From positions 1 through 46,315 of the forward strand of contig CANGVA010000017.1 of NCBI GenBank assembly GCA_947457395.1: a DNA stretch of 46,315 nt, written 5' to 3'. Position numbers and translations under genes: made by a program. The stretch comes from Bacteroidota bacterium. Lineage in GTDB: Bacteria > Bacteroidota > Bacteroidia > UKL13-3. Shown here one piece after another: positions 1 to 8,665 of this stretch (the first letter of the stretch is position 1; every line of letters starts with the position of its first letter). The notes beneath the pieces are model-generated. The model was given only the letters and a program-made list of their open reading frames with translations, ran no database searches and was not told the DNA's origin.

Positions 1-1161
1 AAATTCCTTAACGACTCTATGATGTTTAAAAACAATATCCTCGCCAATCTAAACAACATCAATAACTCTTCAGCTAATGCTTCGCAGGTTAGAACCAAAG
101 TTGTTCAAAACGGAACTGATACCTTTAACACATTTGGCGGTATCTTAACCAGTCCGTTTAACTACAATAGCCCTAATTTTATGCCAACCGGTTCTTCCGT
201 TGCCAATTCAGGCGCTTCTTTTGCAGGACCACGTATCAGTGATGCATTTTTTACGCCTACTACCTTTAGAGGTGCAATGGGTAATAATGCAGATAGCAAC
301 TGGACTAACTGCTGGTGTAAATTTAACCCACAAAATGAAAACTATAATTCAGCACCTGTTAACTACCCTGCTCCGCTGGCTAATTTTAATGCAAGTGCGC
401 CAACAGGAAGAACAGTTGTGTTTACCAATAACTCGTCAAATGCAACAAATTACTTTTGGGATTTTGGTGTATCAGGATCAAATGCTGATACTTCCGTAGA
501 TGCGAATCCAACATTTGTATTTCCTGCAAACGGCACTTATACGGTAACCCTGCTTGCTAAAAGTGCTTGTGGTACTTCTACTCAAACAGCCTCAGTTACT
601 ATCAATGACCAATCGTCAACTCCGGTAGCCAATTTTACTTTTGTACAAAATAGTACTGTAGGATCAAGAGCATTTACCTTTACAAATACAACAGATGAAA
701 AAGGATTTGCAACTACATACTTGTGGGACTTTGGAGTAACAGGAATAACAACCGATACATCTACTGAAAAGAATCCTTCATTTACTTTCCCTGCAAACGG
801 AAGCTATCAAGTGAAACTGCTTGCAGTTGGTTCAATTGGAAGAGATTCAATAACGAAGACTGTAAATGTAATTGCAACTTCAGTTGAAGAAAAGGTAAGT
901 GGAATTGCCAATATTAGCTTGTACCCTAACCCAACTAATAATGAAGTTAACTTATTATTTAATACAACAGAACAAACTGAAATAACCATTGCTGTAGTTG
1001 ATCTTACAGGCAAGGTATTGAAACAGATTGAAAGCAATACATTCCGGACGGGTGCACACCAAGTGCAATTCACTACCGGTGATCTTTCATCAGGTATGTA
1101 CTTTGTGAGAATGGAAACACAGACTGGGATAAAAACCATGAGACTTGTAGTAGTAAAATAA
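1..1161 (+). CDS. PKD-domain surface protein with T9SS type A sorting domain (5' partial)
   Basis: This is the 3' part of a secreted surface protein. The reading frame is open to the first base of the window, so the real start lies upstream and the Met at base 19 is probably internal. The visible part has an asparagine-rich stretch ending in an NWTNCW...FNPQNENY segment, as seen after beta-helix regions in Bacteroidota cargo. Two PKD-type domains follow, at roughly residues 120-200 and 205-290 counted from base 19, each with a W-D-F-G core motif. The last ~80 residues form a T9SS type A sorting domain (LYPNPTNNEVNL..., then LTGKVL, SGMYFVRM and a basic end). The inferred role is a cell-surface or released protein exported through the outer membrane by T9SS; ligand or enzymatic function is unknown. 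A strong terminator follows. Confidence 0.85.
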   Translation, partial: KFLNDSMMFKNNILANLNNINNSSANASQVRTKVVQNGTDTFNTFGGILTSPFNYNSPNFMPTGSSVANSGASFAGPRISDAFFTPTTFRGAMGNNADSNWTNCWCKFNPQNENYNSAPVNYPAPLANFNASAPTGRTVVFTNNSSNATNYFWDFGVSGSNADTSVDANPTFVFPANGTYTVTLLAKSACGTSTQTASVTINDQSSTPVANFTFVQNSTVGSRAFTFTNTTDEKGFATTYLWDFGVTGITTDTSTEKNPSFTFPANGSYQVKLLAVGSIGRDSITKTVNVIATSVEEKVSGIANISLYPNPTNNEVNLLFNTTEQTEITIAVVDLTGKVLKQIESNTFRTGAHQVQFTTGDLSSGMYFVRMETQTGIKTMRLVVVK

Positions 1162-1185
1162 AGCGAGTCGCTTAAAGTTAAGAGA

Positions 1186-1211
1186 GCCTCCCGACAAGGG
1201 AGGCTTTTTTT
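1186..1211 (+). terminator. Rho-independent terminator after the PKD/T9SS gene
   Basis: A perfect 7-bp stem (GCCTCCC / GGGAGGC) with a 5-base loop at 1186-1204 is followed directly by a run of seven T. It lies 25 bp after the stop codon of the upstream gene. Confidence 0.9.
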
Positions 1212-1253
1212 ATTTTTGGAGGTAATCATAAAAGCTACTTTATTTGACAAGGT

Positions 1254-1745
1254 ATGAGAAAACATATTCTACAATTTTTCTGCATATTGGCTCTTATAGT
1301 ATTTGGCTTCTTGTTTACTTCGTTTACAACAAAAAAGAATATTCCGGAAACCAATGTAAAAATCATTGCATACGTAAAGGACGTAATTGGTAAAACAGTT
1401 GGTAAGGGTGAATGCTGGGACCTTGCAGCTGAAGCCTTAAGTAGTGCCGGAGCAAAGTGGACTCCTCCATATAGCTTTGGTAAGATGATTGACTATAAAA
1501 AAGATTTACTGTTTCCGGGTGATATTATTCAGATTAGTAATGTGGTGATGGAATCAAGAAGTGATACAGCCATTACGAGGTGGAAAATGGTGCAGCATAC
1601 TGCAATTTTATTCAAAACCGGCACTAATGGTTCTGTTCAGGTTGCAGAGCAAAATGTAAATGGCGTAAGAAAAGTAATAATCAGCACCTGGAATCTACAT
1701 GATATAAAGAGCGGGAAAATGCAATTCTATCGTCCGCAGCCTTAA
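1254..1745 (+). CDS. Secreted NlpC/P60-like (BBC1/AIM3 cysteine-peptidase-fold) protein
   Basis: A protein of 163 residues with a hydrophobic N-terminal segment (about residues 5-24) that acts as a signal peptide or anchor. The body resembles the small cysteine-peptidase-fold family known from BBC1/AIM3-type proteins, related to NlpC/P60 and CHAP. It has GKGECWDLA with a candidate nucleophile Cys54, a PGDIIQ strand, QHTAILF with candidate catalytic His115, and an AEQN segment near residues 131-134 for the third residue. Family knowledge suggests hydrolase or transferase activity on amide or thioester bonds outside the cytoplasm; the substrate is unknown. The stop codon overlaps the stop of the convergent J-domain gene by 4 bp. 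Confidence 0.7.
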   Translation: MRKHILQFFCILALIVFGFLFTSFTTKKNIPETNVKIIAYVKDVIGKTVGKGECWDLAAEALSSAGAKWTPPYSFGKMIDYKKDLLFPGDIIQISNVVMESRSDTAITRWKMVQHTAILFKTGTNGSVQVAEQNVNGVRKVIISTWNLHDIKSGKMQFYRPQP

Positions 1746-2758
1746 TCTGATATAATCGATTCCCTGCTAAAAGAATATGATTTAACAACCCTTATACCAA
1801 GAAGCCCAGTGGCAGTTTGGTAATGAATTACGTTATGACTTATTACTTCAGAGAAATTTAAAAACAAGCGCACCCCTGTAAATTCATAGTAAACGTCTCC
1901 TTCCAAATAAATCAAAGTTGATTCCTTACCAGTATCATCTTGTGCCAAATGATAAAAGTAAGTTTCATGCTTTTGAGGACCACTGAAAGTAAAATTAATA
2001 ATGAGCAATAGAGAAATAAAAGCAGGTAATAAACCAAAGGAAATCAGTTGGGGCTTTTGCTTACCTTTATAGCGCAATATGTAAAACAGAAGCAATGGTA
2101 GCAGAACATAGACAACTGCAAGTGCTTCGGTAGATATAAAAGTATTAAAACCGATTCTTATAAAAATCCAAATATTGATAAGCACCAAAAATGCCAGATG
2201 AAAGTAGCGCCACTTAATAAAGTATAAAAAAGAATGAAGATAACGAGTTACAGTAATGTCACTTCGGTTTAATGTTATCATATAGATAACTGCGATACCC
2301 AGAATATCAATTATAAGTGCACCAATTAAACCGCTCGTGCCATTTTGCTTATAAGCAAACACAGTAATAAGCATAAATACAATCAGACTTGCCAAGCTAA
2401 TAAATACATCGAGCATATCTGCCAGTGAGGTCGTTGATTTATAATATTCAGTTTGTGTAAATGCGTCATACCGCATACGCGCATGGGCAGCAGCCCTTGC
2501 ACGTGCAGCTTTTATTTTATCTTCTACCGTTTGCCTGCTTTGGGATGCATCCAGAAAGGTCTGTTTACCCGATTTATAATCTATTAAAAATTCATAGGCC
2601 TCATTGATGAGCACAAATTTTTCATGAGCATTTGTCTCCTTATTTAAATCCGGATGAAAGAGTTTTGCACGTTCACGATATGCTTTTTTAATTTCGTCAA
2701 TGGTAGCATTTTCAGTCACACCCAACACCTGGAGGTATAATTGAAGTGAAACTGCCAT
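1742..2758 (-). CDS. J-domain integral membrane protein
   Basis: A protein of 338 residues. Residues ~6-65 are a canonical J-domain (YLQVLGV..., KKAYRERAKLFHPDLNKE, with HPD at 35-37), which in the DnaJ family stimulates the ATPase of an Hsp70 partner. A basic/alanine-rich linker follows (around KAARARAAAHARMRYD), then several hydrophobic helices between about residues 115 and 260, and an extracytoplasmic-looking C-terminal region. The glycine-rich and zinc domains of DnaJ are absent, so this is a type III (class C) membrane J-protein that probably recruits DnaK to the inner membrane. It starts 1 bp after the outer-membrane protein gene stops and is the last gene of a probable lspA operon. 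The client is unknown. Confidence 0.8.
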   Translation of the reverse strand: MAVSLQLYLQVLGVTENATIDEIKKAYRERAKLFHPDLNKETNAHEKFVLINEAYEFLIDYKSGKQTFLDASQSRQTVEDKIKAARARAAAHARMRYDAFTQTEYYKSTTSLADMLDVFISLASLIVFMLITVFAYKQNGTSGLIGALIIDILGIAVIYMITLNRSDITVTRYLHSFLYFIKWRYFHLAFLVLINIWIFIRIGFNTFISTEALAVVYVLLPLLLFYILRYKGKQKPQLISFGLLPAFISLLLIINFTFSGPQKHETYFYHLAQDDTGKESTLIYLEGDVYYEFTGVRLFLNFSEVISHNVIHYQTATGLLGIRVVKSYSFSRESIISD

Positions 2759-2759
2759 T

Positions 2760-3446
2760 TTAATTTCTTTGTAAAGAGATACCTATACCAAAAGCAATTC
2801 TGAAGATATTTACAGGAAACTTTTGCATATCATCTGTATTAGAGAAATAGTTAAACTGAAATGAAGTTGGGGTATAAATATTATCAACCTGCGCAATGAA
2901 ATTGATACGACTATTGAATTTATAGATTGCCATTAAACCCCAGCTGTATGCAGGTGCAACATCTGTTGCCGAATTTATAATACGTGTATAATCCCTACCG
3001 GAAAACTGTTCTGTAATTCTTTTTTCAGGAATCTTTACATGGGCAAAGCCAGCTTGCAACTTTACGCCTAATGTAAATTGGTTGAAAGGAACAAAAGCAT
3101 ATATGCCTGTAAGCGCTTGGTTCACCCGGTACTTATCTACTGCCAGCATATCAAATGAAGATAATGGATTAGCTAGATTCAGTGACCGGGTATACGCATT
3201 GCTGTTAAAGTCGGCCGTCATCTGGCCAAAATCTGCCGTGATACCCAGGTTTGGATAAACAGGATAGACTACAGACAAGCCATAACTAAAGCCTGATTGT
3301 GCGAAGCCACTTTCCTGATTAGTAAAATTTTGATTACTAAAACTACCGGCCGGTAATGCACCCCCAATGGATAGCGCTGCAAGCTGTGCAAAGCAGCAAT
3401 GCATCATGCACAATAGAAGCAAACCGGTAATGTATAGCTTTTTCAT
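2760..3446 (-). CDS. Outer-membrane beta-barrel protein, hypothetical
   Basis: A protein of 228 residues with a clear signal peptide (MKKLYITGLLLLCMMHCCFA, cleavage before QLAAL). The mature part alternates polar and hydrophobic residues with many aromatic and glycine residues and ends in a strand-like segment (FRIAFGIGISLQRN), as expected for an eight-stranded outer-membrane barrel of the OMP_b-brl type. Its start overlaps the lspA stop by 4 bp (ATGA), so the two are probably translationally coupled. No specific function is recognised. Confidence 0.7.
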   Translation of the reverse strand: MKKLYITGLLLLCMMHCCFAQLAALSIGGALPAGSFSNQNFTNQESGFAQSGFSYGLSVVYPVYPNLGITADFGQMTADFNSNAYTRSLNLANPLSSFDMLAVDKYRVNQALTGIYAFVPFNQFTLGVKLQAGFAHVKIPEKRITEQFSGRDYTRIINSATDVAPAYSWGLMAIYKFNSRINFIAQVDNIYTPTSFQFNYFSNTDDMQKFPVNIFRIAFGIGISLQRN

Positions 3447-4108
3447 GAAACGGATGTTTCGTTTGTATCAACGGGAGCAGGTTGCTTTTCATTTGCATGC
3501 TCAGCAAAAAAAGTTTTTTGAAACAAGATTATGGCAATAAAACCTACACTGATGGCTGCATCGGCTACATTGAATACTGGTCTAAAGAATTCAAAGAACT
3601 CACCTCCCCAAAATGGCACCCACTCAGGCAACGTGGTTCTTATAACCGGGAAATAAAACATATCTACCACCCTGCCATGAAACAAGGTTGCATAGCCACC
3701 ACCGGGTGGTAGGAACCCAGCCTTATCGAAAGGTGTGCTTTCATTAAACCAAATACCATAGAAAACACTGTCAATAATATTTCCCAATGCACCTGCACCA
3801 ATTAACGACCAGGATAGTATATAACCCATATGTGCTTTTTTGGTAATGAGTTGCCACACATACCAGCCAATTGCGCCCACAGCGAGGATACGGAACATAG
3901 TTAAGGCAATTTTACCCCACTCCCCACCAAACTCCATACCGAATGCCATCCCATAATTTTCAGTAAAATGTAGCTTAAACCAATTGCCTGCAACATTAAC
4001 CTCCTCCCCCAGATAGAAATGTGTTTTTATAAAAAATTTTATGCACTGATCAAAAGTTAGTATCAATATAACAAGTGCAGTTGGCCAAAGCAATCTTTTA
4101 TCGTTCAT
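3443..4108 (-). CDS. lspA: Lipoprotein signal peptidase (signal peptidase II)
   Basis: A protein of 221 residues with the LspA pattern: four hydrophobic segments, the NYGMAFGM motif near residue 51, GNIIDSVFYG near 110, GRVVDMFYFP with catalytic Asp149, and FNVADAAISVG with catalytic Asp183. It is an inner-membrane aspartyl peptidase that cleaves the signal peptide of prolipoproteins at the lipobox Cys. It is longer than the ~165-residue E. coli enzyme because of an insertion between the two catalytic motifs (about residues 118-172), common in Bacteroidota. It heads an operon with the outer-membrane protein and J-domain genes. A terminator separates it from the DksA-like gene upstream, and a TAGATTTG box lies 5 bp before its ATG. 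Confidence 0.95.
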   Translation of the reverse strand: MNDKRLLWPTALVILILTFDQCIKFFIKTHFYLGEEVNVAGNWFKLHFTENYGMAFGMEFGGEWGKIALTMFRILAVGAIGWYVWQLITKKAHMGYILSWSLIGAGALGNIIDSVFYGIWFNESTPFDKAGFLPPGGGYATLFHGRVVDMFYFPVIRTTLPEWVPFWGGEFFEFFRPVFNVADAAISVGFIAIILFQKTFFAEHANEKQPAPVDTNETSVS

Positions 4109-4112
4109 AAAG

Positions 4113-4120
4113 CAAATCTA
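4113..4120 (-). promoter_or_regulatory. Possible -7 promoter box for lspA
   Basis: On the minus strand this reads TAGATTTG, matching the Bacteroidota -7 consensus TAnnTTTG. It lies 5 bp upstream of the lspA ATG and just downstream of the preceding terminator. No TTTG -33 box is visible at the usual spacing, so support is partial, and any transcript would be nearly leaderless. Confidence 0.4.
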
Positions 4121-4130
4121 AGTATTCTTT

Positions 4131-4163
4131 AAAAAAAGAAAGAGACGTTGTTGTCAACGTCTC
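4131..4163 (-). terminator. Terminator of the ileS / DksA-like operon
   Basis: A perfect 9-bp stem (GAGACGTTG / CAACGTCTC) with a 4-base loop at 4142-4163. On the minus strand it is followed by a T-rich tail (TTTCTTTTTTT). It lies 29 bp after the stop of the DksA-like gene. Confidence 0.85.
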
Positions 4164-4191
4164 CCCCTTCCATTAAAATATTTATGACTTA

Positions 4192-5196
4192 TTATTTGTA
4201 CTGTTGCAATTTTGCTTCCATGCTTAATGTGGTATGTGGCACTGCACGCAAACGCTCCTTGGAAATGAGTCTTCCTGTAACACGACAAATACCGTATGTT
4301 TTATTTTCAATTCTAACGAGTGCGTTTTCCAGGTTCTCAATAAATTTTTTCTGACGTGCAGCTAACTGACTCACATATTCTTTCTCAGCAGAGGCAGCGC
4401 CATCTTCTAAAGTTTTGTAAGAATTATCTGAATCGTCTCCGGCATTCATACCCGGATTTTGCATTTGGTCAATCAGATTTGATAATTCTTCTTTGGCAAC
4501 GGCTAATTTTTGATTAATGATGTCACGAAATTCACCCAACTCACTATCACTATAGCGTTTAGAATCAGAACCCTCATTTCTTTTCTCAGCTGAGGCAACT
4601 TTAGCGGCTGCCGGCAGGTTCTTTACAGGTATATAGGTGGCAGAGGCAGGTTTAGGCTCAGATTTAACAAAAGGTTTAGGCTCAGATTTAGCCACAGGTT
4701 TGGCAACTGGTTTAGCAACCGGCTTAGCTATTGGCTTCGCTGCAGGTTTAGCAACTGGCTTGGAAACTGTTTTTACTACCGGTTTTTTAACCACTACTTT
4801 TTTAGGTGCAGGTTTTTTTGCAATTGTTTTTTTAACTGCTACCTTTTTTGCAACAGGCTTTTTGGCTGCAGGTTTTTTAGCCGCAGGCTTTTTTGCCACT
4901 ACTTTCTTTACCGCTTTCTTTACAACCTTTTTAGGCACCACCTTTTTAACCGGCTTTGCAGGAGCTTTCTTCACGGCTTTCTTCACTACCTTTTTTGCAG
5001 CGGGTTTTTTAGGTATCGCTTTCTTTACCACTTTCTTAGGAGTAGTTTTTTTAGCTGCCGCTTTCTTTACTACCTTCTTAGCTGCAGGTTTTTTAGCTAC
5101 CGCCTTCTTTACCGCTTTCTTTGCAGCAGGTTTTTTAGCTGCAGCCTTCTTGGCAGATTTCTTTGCCGCAGCCTTCTTGATTATTTTCTTTGCCAT
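4192..5196 (-). CDS. DksA/TraR-family protein with long histone-H1-like Lys/Ala/Pro N-terminus
   Basis: A protein of 334 residues in two parts. Residues 1 to ~190 are a low-complexity tail built from repeats such as PAAKKVVKKA and later KPVAKPVAKP, resembling histone H1 C-terminal tails. Residues ~205-334 resemble the DksA/TraR family: a long helical region (ELGEFRDIINQKLAVAKEELSNL...) and an end with YGICRVTGRLI and AVPHTTLS. Only Cys304 of the usual four zinc cysteines is present, so the zinc finger is degenerate, as often seen in Bacteroidota members. The C-terminal domain would act in the secondary channel of RNA polymerase, and the basic tail probably binds DNA or RNA; both roles are inferred. 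It follows ileS with a 1-bp gap and is co-transcribed with it. The tail's direct repeats also make a false long frame on the other strand. Confidence 0.85.
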   Translation of the reverse strand: MAKKIIKKAAAKKSAKKAAAKKPAAKKAVKKAVAKKPAAKKVVKKAAAKKTTPKKVVKKAIPKKPAAKKVVKKAVKKAPAKPVKKVVPKKVVKKAVKKVVAKKPAAKKPAAKKPVAKKVAVKKTIAKKPAPKKVVVKKPVVKTVSKPVAKPAAKPIAKPVAKPVAKPVAKSEPKPFVKSEPKPASATYIPVKNLPAAAKVASAEKRNEGSDSKRYSDSELGEFRDIINQKLAVAKEELSNLIDQMQNPGMNAGDDSDNSYKTLEDGAASAEKEYVSQLAARQKKFIENLENALVRIENKTYGICRVTGRLISKERLRAVPHTTLSMEAKLQQYK

Positions 5197-5197
5197 A

Positions 5198-8100
5198 CTA
5201 ATTCCTGTTTTCTTTAATCAATTGAACATTCAGTTTATTATCATCAATTTCTATTTCGGCACCCCCGGTAATTTGTTCCTCAAATTCCATTTCGGTTGCC
5301 AGAATTTCGGTGCAAATATATGTTTTGTAAGAAATTATGGAATTTTTTATGTAAGGATGCGACTCAATCTTCACCTTAATCTTATCTGTTACCTCCAAAT
5401 TGCTCTCCTTTCTTAGGTTCTGAAGCTTGCTAACAAGTTCTCTGGCAATACCCTCAGATATCAGACTATCAGATAGTTCTATATCTAAAGCTACCGTAAT
5501 TTTACCTTCACTAGCCACTTTATAGCCTTTAATTTCAGCAGATAAAATTTCTACATCTTCCATTAAAATTTCCATCATTTGTCCCTCAATTTCAATGGTT
5601 AAACGGCCATTTTTCTCCAACTCGGCAATTTTATCCCCTCCCAAGGTGGCTATTTTTTCGGCAGCAGCCTTCATTTTAGCACCTGCTTTTTTCCCTAAAA
5701 CCCTGAAATTGGGCTTAATAGACTTTTCTATGGCATCAATAAAGGCCAGCTCTTTTACGTTTACCTCAGACAAAATCAAGTCCTGCACATGGGCTATCTC
5801 ATCCTTTATTCCGGCATCAACCACCGGTATCAGCATTTTTTGAAGCGGCTGACGCACCTTTAGGTTTTCTTTTTTGCGGATAGACAATACAAGGGATGTG
5901 ATTTTCTGGGCATAATCCATCTGGTTTTCAAGCAGATGATCTACCACAGCATAATCTGCTGCAATCAGGTTGGTAAGATGCACCGATTCCAATTTGCCAT
6001 GCAAATTTTTATAAACCCAGTCGCTGAAAAAAGGAGCAAAGGAGCTACTTAACTGTGCAACTGTTGCCAAACACTGATATAGCGTTTCATAAGCAGCTTT
6101 CTTATCGGCATTCATTTCTCCTTTCCAGAAACGCCTGCGACTTAAACGCACATACCAGTTTGACAGATGATCACAGGTAAATTCTTCTATGGCACGCACA
6201 GCCGGTGTAGCATCATACGCATCCATATCGGTGCGTACTGTTTTAATTAAGCTGTTAAGTTTGCTCATAATCCACCGGTCGAGTTCGGTGCGTTTGATTA
6301 CAGGTGTAATGTTGTTTTCATCGAACCCAAAACCATCTATGTTGGCATAAATAGCAAAAAACGAATAGGTATTATAAAGTGTGCCGAAAAATTTTCGCTG
6401 GCACTCAGCCACTCCTTCTAAATCAAATTTCAGGTTATCCCATGGGTCGCTGTTACTCAGCATATACCAGCGGGTGGCATCTGCACCATATTTGGCAATG
6501 GTACTAAACGGATCAATTACATTGCCCAGACGCTTACTCATTTTATTTCCGTTTTTATCCAATACCAGCCCATTGGCAATTACATTTTTAAATGCAATAC
6601 CCGGATTGCCGTTTGCTTTATTTATTGCTTTTATTTCATCACTGCATTCATTAAGCAATACAGCCAGTGCATGCAAAGTAAAAAACCAGCCACGGGTTTG
6701 ATCAACTCCTTCAGCAATAAAATCTGCCGGATAATTGGCCTTAAATGTTTCACTATTTTGATTAGGGAAAAACCATTGGGCATATGGCATGGCCCCACTA
6801 TCAAACCACACATCTATCAGGTCTGCCTCTCTGTACATTTTTTTACCGGTTGGCGAAACCAGCATTACATCATCAACATATGGTTTATGCAAATCTTTTA
6901 CTTCAAAGGCTTTATCCATAAAGCCTACTGCAACCGACTTGGTAATTTCTTTTTCCAATTCTTCTTTGCTCCCTATGCACATTTCTTCTGAACCATCTTG
7001 CGTGCGCCAAATTGGTAGCGGTGTGCCCCAGTAACGTGAACGAGATAAGTTCCAGTCAACCAGATTTTCAAGCCAATTACCAAACCTACCTGTTCCGGTG
7101 TGTTCAGGCTTCCAGTTTATTTGTTTGTTCAGCTCAACCAGTTTGTCTTTATATGCGGTGGTTTTAATAAACCAACTTTCGAGCGGATAATAGAGAATAG
7201 GCTTATCGGTGCGCCAGCAGTGCGGATAAGGATGCTCGTATTTTTCTTTTTTAAACAGCTTGCCTTCGGTTTGCAGTTTAAGAATGATGCGCTCATCTAC
7301 ACTTAAATAATTTAGTTTAGAAGTATCTTTAATAATGCCTTTGAGTGCTTGTTTTTGCTTTTCGAGTTCAACAGCTTTTTCGGCATCGGTTAAGTAAGCC
7401 TCCTTCACATATTCATCACCAAACAAAAAGATGTCATCTTTTACTTCAGGTAAAAATTTGCCGCGCTTATCAACCAGTGTTAAACTGCCTATACCATTTT
7501 GTTTGGCTACTCTAAAGTCATCGGCACCAAAGCTGGGGGCAATATGCACAATGCCTGTTCCGTCTTCTGTTGTTACAAAATCACCTGCAATAACTTTAAA
7601 TGCATCCCCATTCTCAACTGATACAAAAGGCAGCAATTGTTCATAATGTATACCAAGCAGCTCACTTCCTTTTATTTCTTTTACAAGACGGTATGGGATA
7701 AGTTTGTTGCCTGCTTTATATTCATCAAAAGGTAACTCCGCTTGCTCGGGTTTAAAGTATTTGGTTAGTAAATCTTTTGCCAGCACCACCTTGCACACGT
7801 TAGCGGTATGTGGGTTGTATGTTTCTACCAGCACATAGTGAATGTTGGCACCAACAGCCAAGGCTGTGTTGGATGGCAATGTCCATGGTGTGGTGGTCCA
7901 TGCGAGAAAATACACATCACCATCAAAGGGTGCATTTACTGCTTTAAACATTGCCACAGCCGTATGGTCTTTTACATCTTTATAAGTACCGGGCTGATTA
8001 AGCTCATGAGAACTTAAACCGGTACCTGCAGCAGGAGAATAAGGCTGAATGGTGTAACCTTTATAAAGTAGTCCTTTGTTGTATAATTGTTTTAAGATCC

Positions 8101-8584
8101 ACCACAGACTTTCTATGTAGTTATTTTCATAAGTGATGTAAGGGTCGTTGAGGTTAACCCAGTATCCCATGCGCTCCGTCAAATTGTTCCACACATCCGT
8201 AAACTTCATTACATCTTTGCGGCAGGCCTCATTGTACTCGGCAACCGATATTTTTTTTCCGATATCTTCTTTGGTAATACCCAGTGTTTTTTCAACCTGC
8301 AACTCAACCGGCAAACCATGGGTATCCCATCCTGCCTTACGTTTTACCTGAAAACCTTTTAATGTATGGTAGCGGCAAAAGATATCTTTAACCGTGCGGC
8401 TCATTACGTGGTGAATGCCCGGCATACCATTGGCACTGGGTGGGCCTTCATAAAAAACAAAAGTTTTGGCACCTTCGCGGTTGCTTACACTTTTCTCAAA
8501 TATGCCATGCTCTTTCCAGAAGCGGAGTATTTCTTCTTCAAAAGCAGGGAAATCCAGTTTCTTGTATTCTTTATATCGGGTCAT
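5198..8584 (-). CDS. ileS: Isoleucyl-tRNA synthetase (type 2)
   Basis: A protein of 1128 residues that charges tRNA-Ile in the cytoplasm. Class I signatures are clear: a HIGH-type motif (MPGIHH, residues 54-59) and KMSKR near residue 681. The GWDTHGLPVELQVEK segment and TPWTLPSNTALAV of the CP1 editing domain are also present, followed by an anticodon-binding domain (ELDRWIMSKLNSL...) and a long C-terminal region. The GIHH motif, the length over 1100 residues and the C-terminal extension match the eukaryote-like IleRS2 group, whose members are usually insensitive to mupirocin. Upstream is an 81-bp gap to the RND transporter gene on the same strand; downstream the DksA-like gene is 1 bp away. 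Confidence 0.97.
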   Translation of the reverse strand: MTRYKEYKKLDFPAFEEEILRFWKEHGIFEKSVSNREGAKTFVFYEGPPSANGMPGIHHVMSRTVKDIFCRYHTLKGFQVKRKAGWDTHGLPVELQVEKTLGITKEDIGKKISVAEYNEACRKDVMKFTDVWNNLTERMGYWVNLNDPYITYENNYIESLWWILKQLYNKGLLYKGYTIQPYSPAAGTGLSSHELNQPGTYKDVKDHTAVAMFKAVNAPFDGDVYFLAWTTTPWTLPSNTALAVGANIHYVLVETYNPHTANVCKVVLAKDLLTKYFKPEQAELPFDEYKAGNKLIPYRLVKEIKGSELLGIHYEQLLPFVSVENGDAFKVIAGDFVTTEDGTGIVHIAPSFGADDFRVAKQNGIGSLTLVDKRGKFLPEVKDDIFLFGDEYVKEAYLTDAEKAVELEKQKQALKGIIKDTSKLNYLSVDERIILKLQTEGKLFKKEKYEHPYPHCWRTDKPILYYPLESWFIKTTAYKDKLVELNKQINWKPEHTGTGRFGNWLENLVDWNLSRSRYWGTPLPIWRTQDGSEEMCIGSKEELEKEITKSVAVGFMDKAFEVKDLHKPYVDDVMLVSPTGKKMYREADLIDVWFDSGAMPYAQWFFPNQNSETFKANYPADFIAEGVDQTRGWFFTLHALAVLLNECSDEIKAINKANGNPGIAFKNVIANGLVLDKNGNKMSKRLGNVIDPFSTIAKYGADATRWYMLSNSDPWDNLKFDLEGVAECQRKFFGTLYNTYSFFAIYANIDGFGFDENNITPVIKRTELDRWIMSKLNSLIKTVRTDMDAYDATPAVRAIEEFTCDHLSNWYVRLSRRRFWKGEMNADKKAAYETLYQCLATVAQLSSSFAPFFSDWVYKNLHGKLESVHLTNLIAADYAVVDHLLENQMDYAQKITSLVLSIRKKENLKVRQPLQKMLIPVVDAGIKDEIAHVQDLILSEVNVKELAFIDAIEKSIKPNFRVLGKKAGAKMKAAAEKIATLGGDKIAELEKNGRLTIEIEGQMMEILMEDVEILSAEIKGYKVASEGKITVALDIELSDSLISEGIARELVSKLQNLRKESNLEVTDKIKVKIESHPYIKNSIISYKTYICTEILATEMEFEEQITGGAEIEIDDNKLNVQLIKENRN

Positions 8585-8665
8585 GTTTTAAAGGCGTTAT
8601 CCATGCAGATGGGCACAGGTAAAAGTTTGCGAAAATAGGGTTTAGGGTATAGAAAAGAAAATAGC

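Noticed and set aside
807-1265. Minus-strand 152-codon open frame
   Set aside because: Antisense to the T9SS sorting domain of the first gene and spanning its terminator.
4637-5416. Long plus-strand open frame (259 codons) with FFTTFLG-type repeats
   Set aside because: It is the antisense reading of the Lys/Ala-rich DksA-like tail; the repeats and lack of stops come from the codon bias of that tail, and the encoded protein has no plausible signal or domain.
8585-8665. Promoter of ileS
   Set aside because: Only an imperfect TATTTTCG was found on the minus strand; it does not match the consensus well enough to list.
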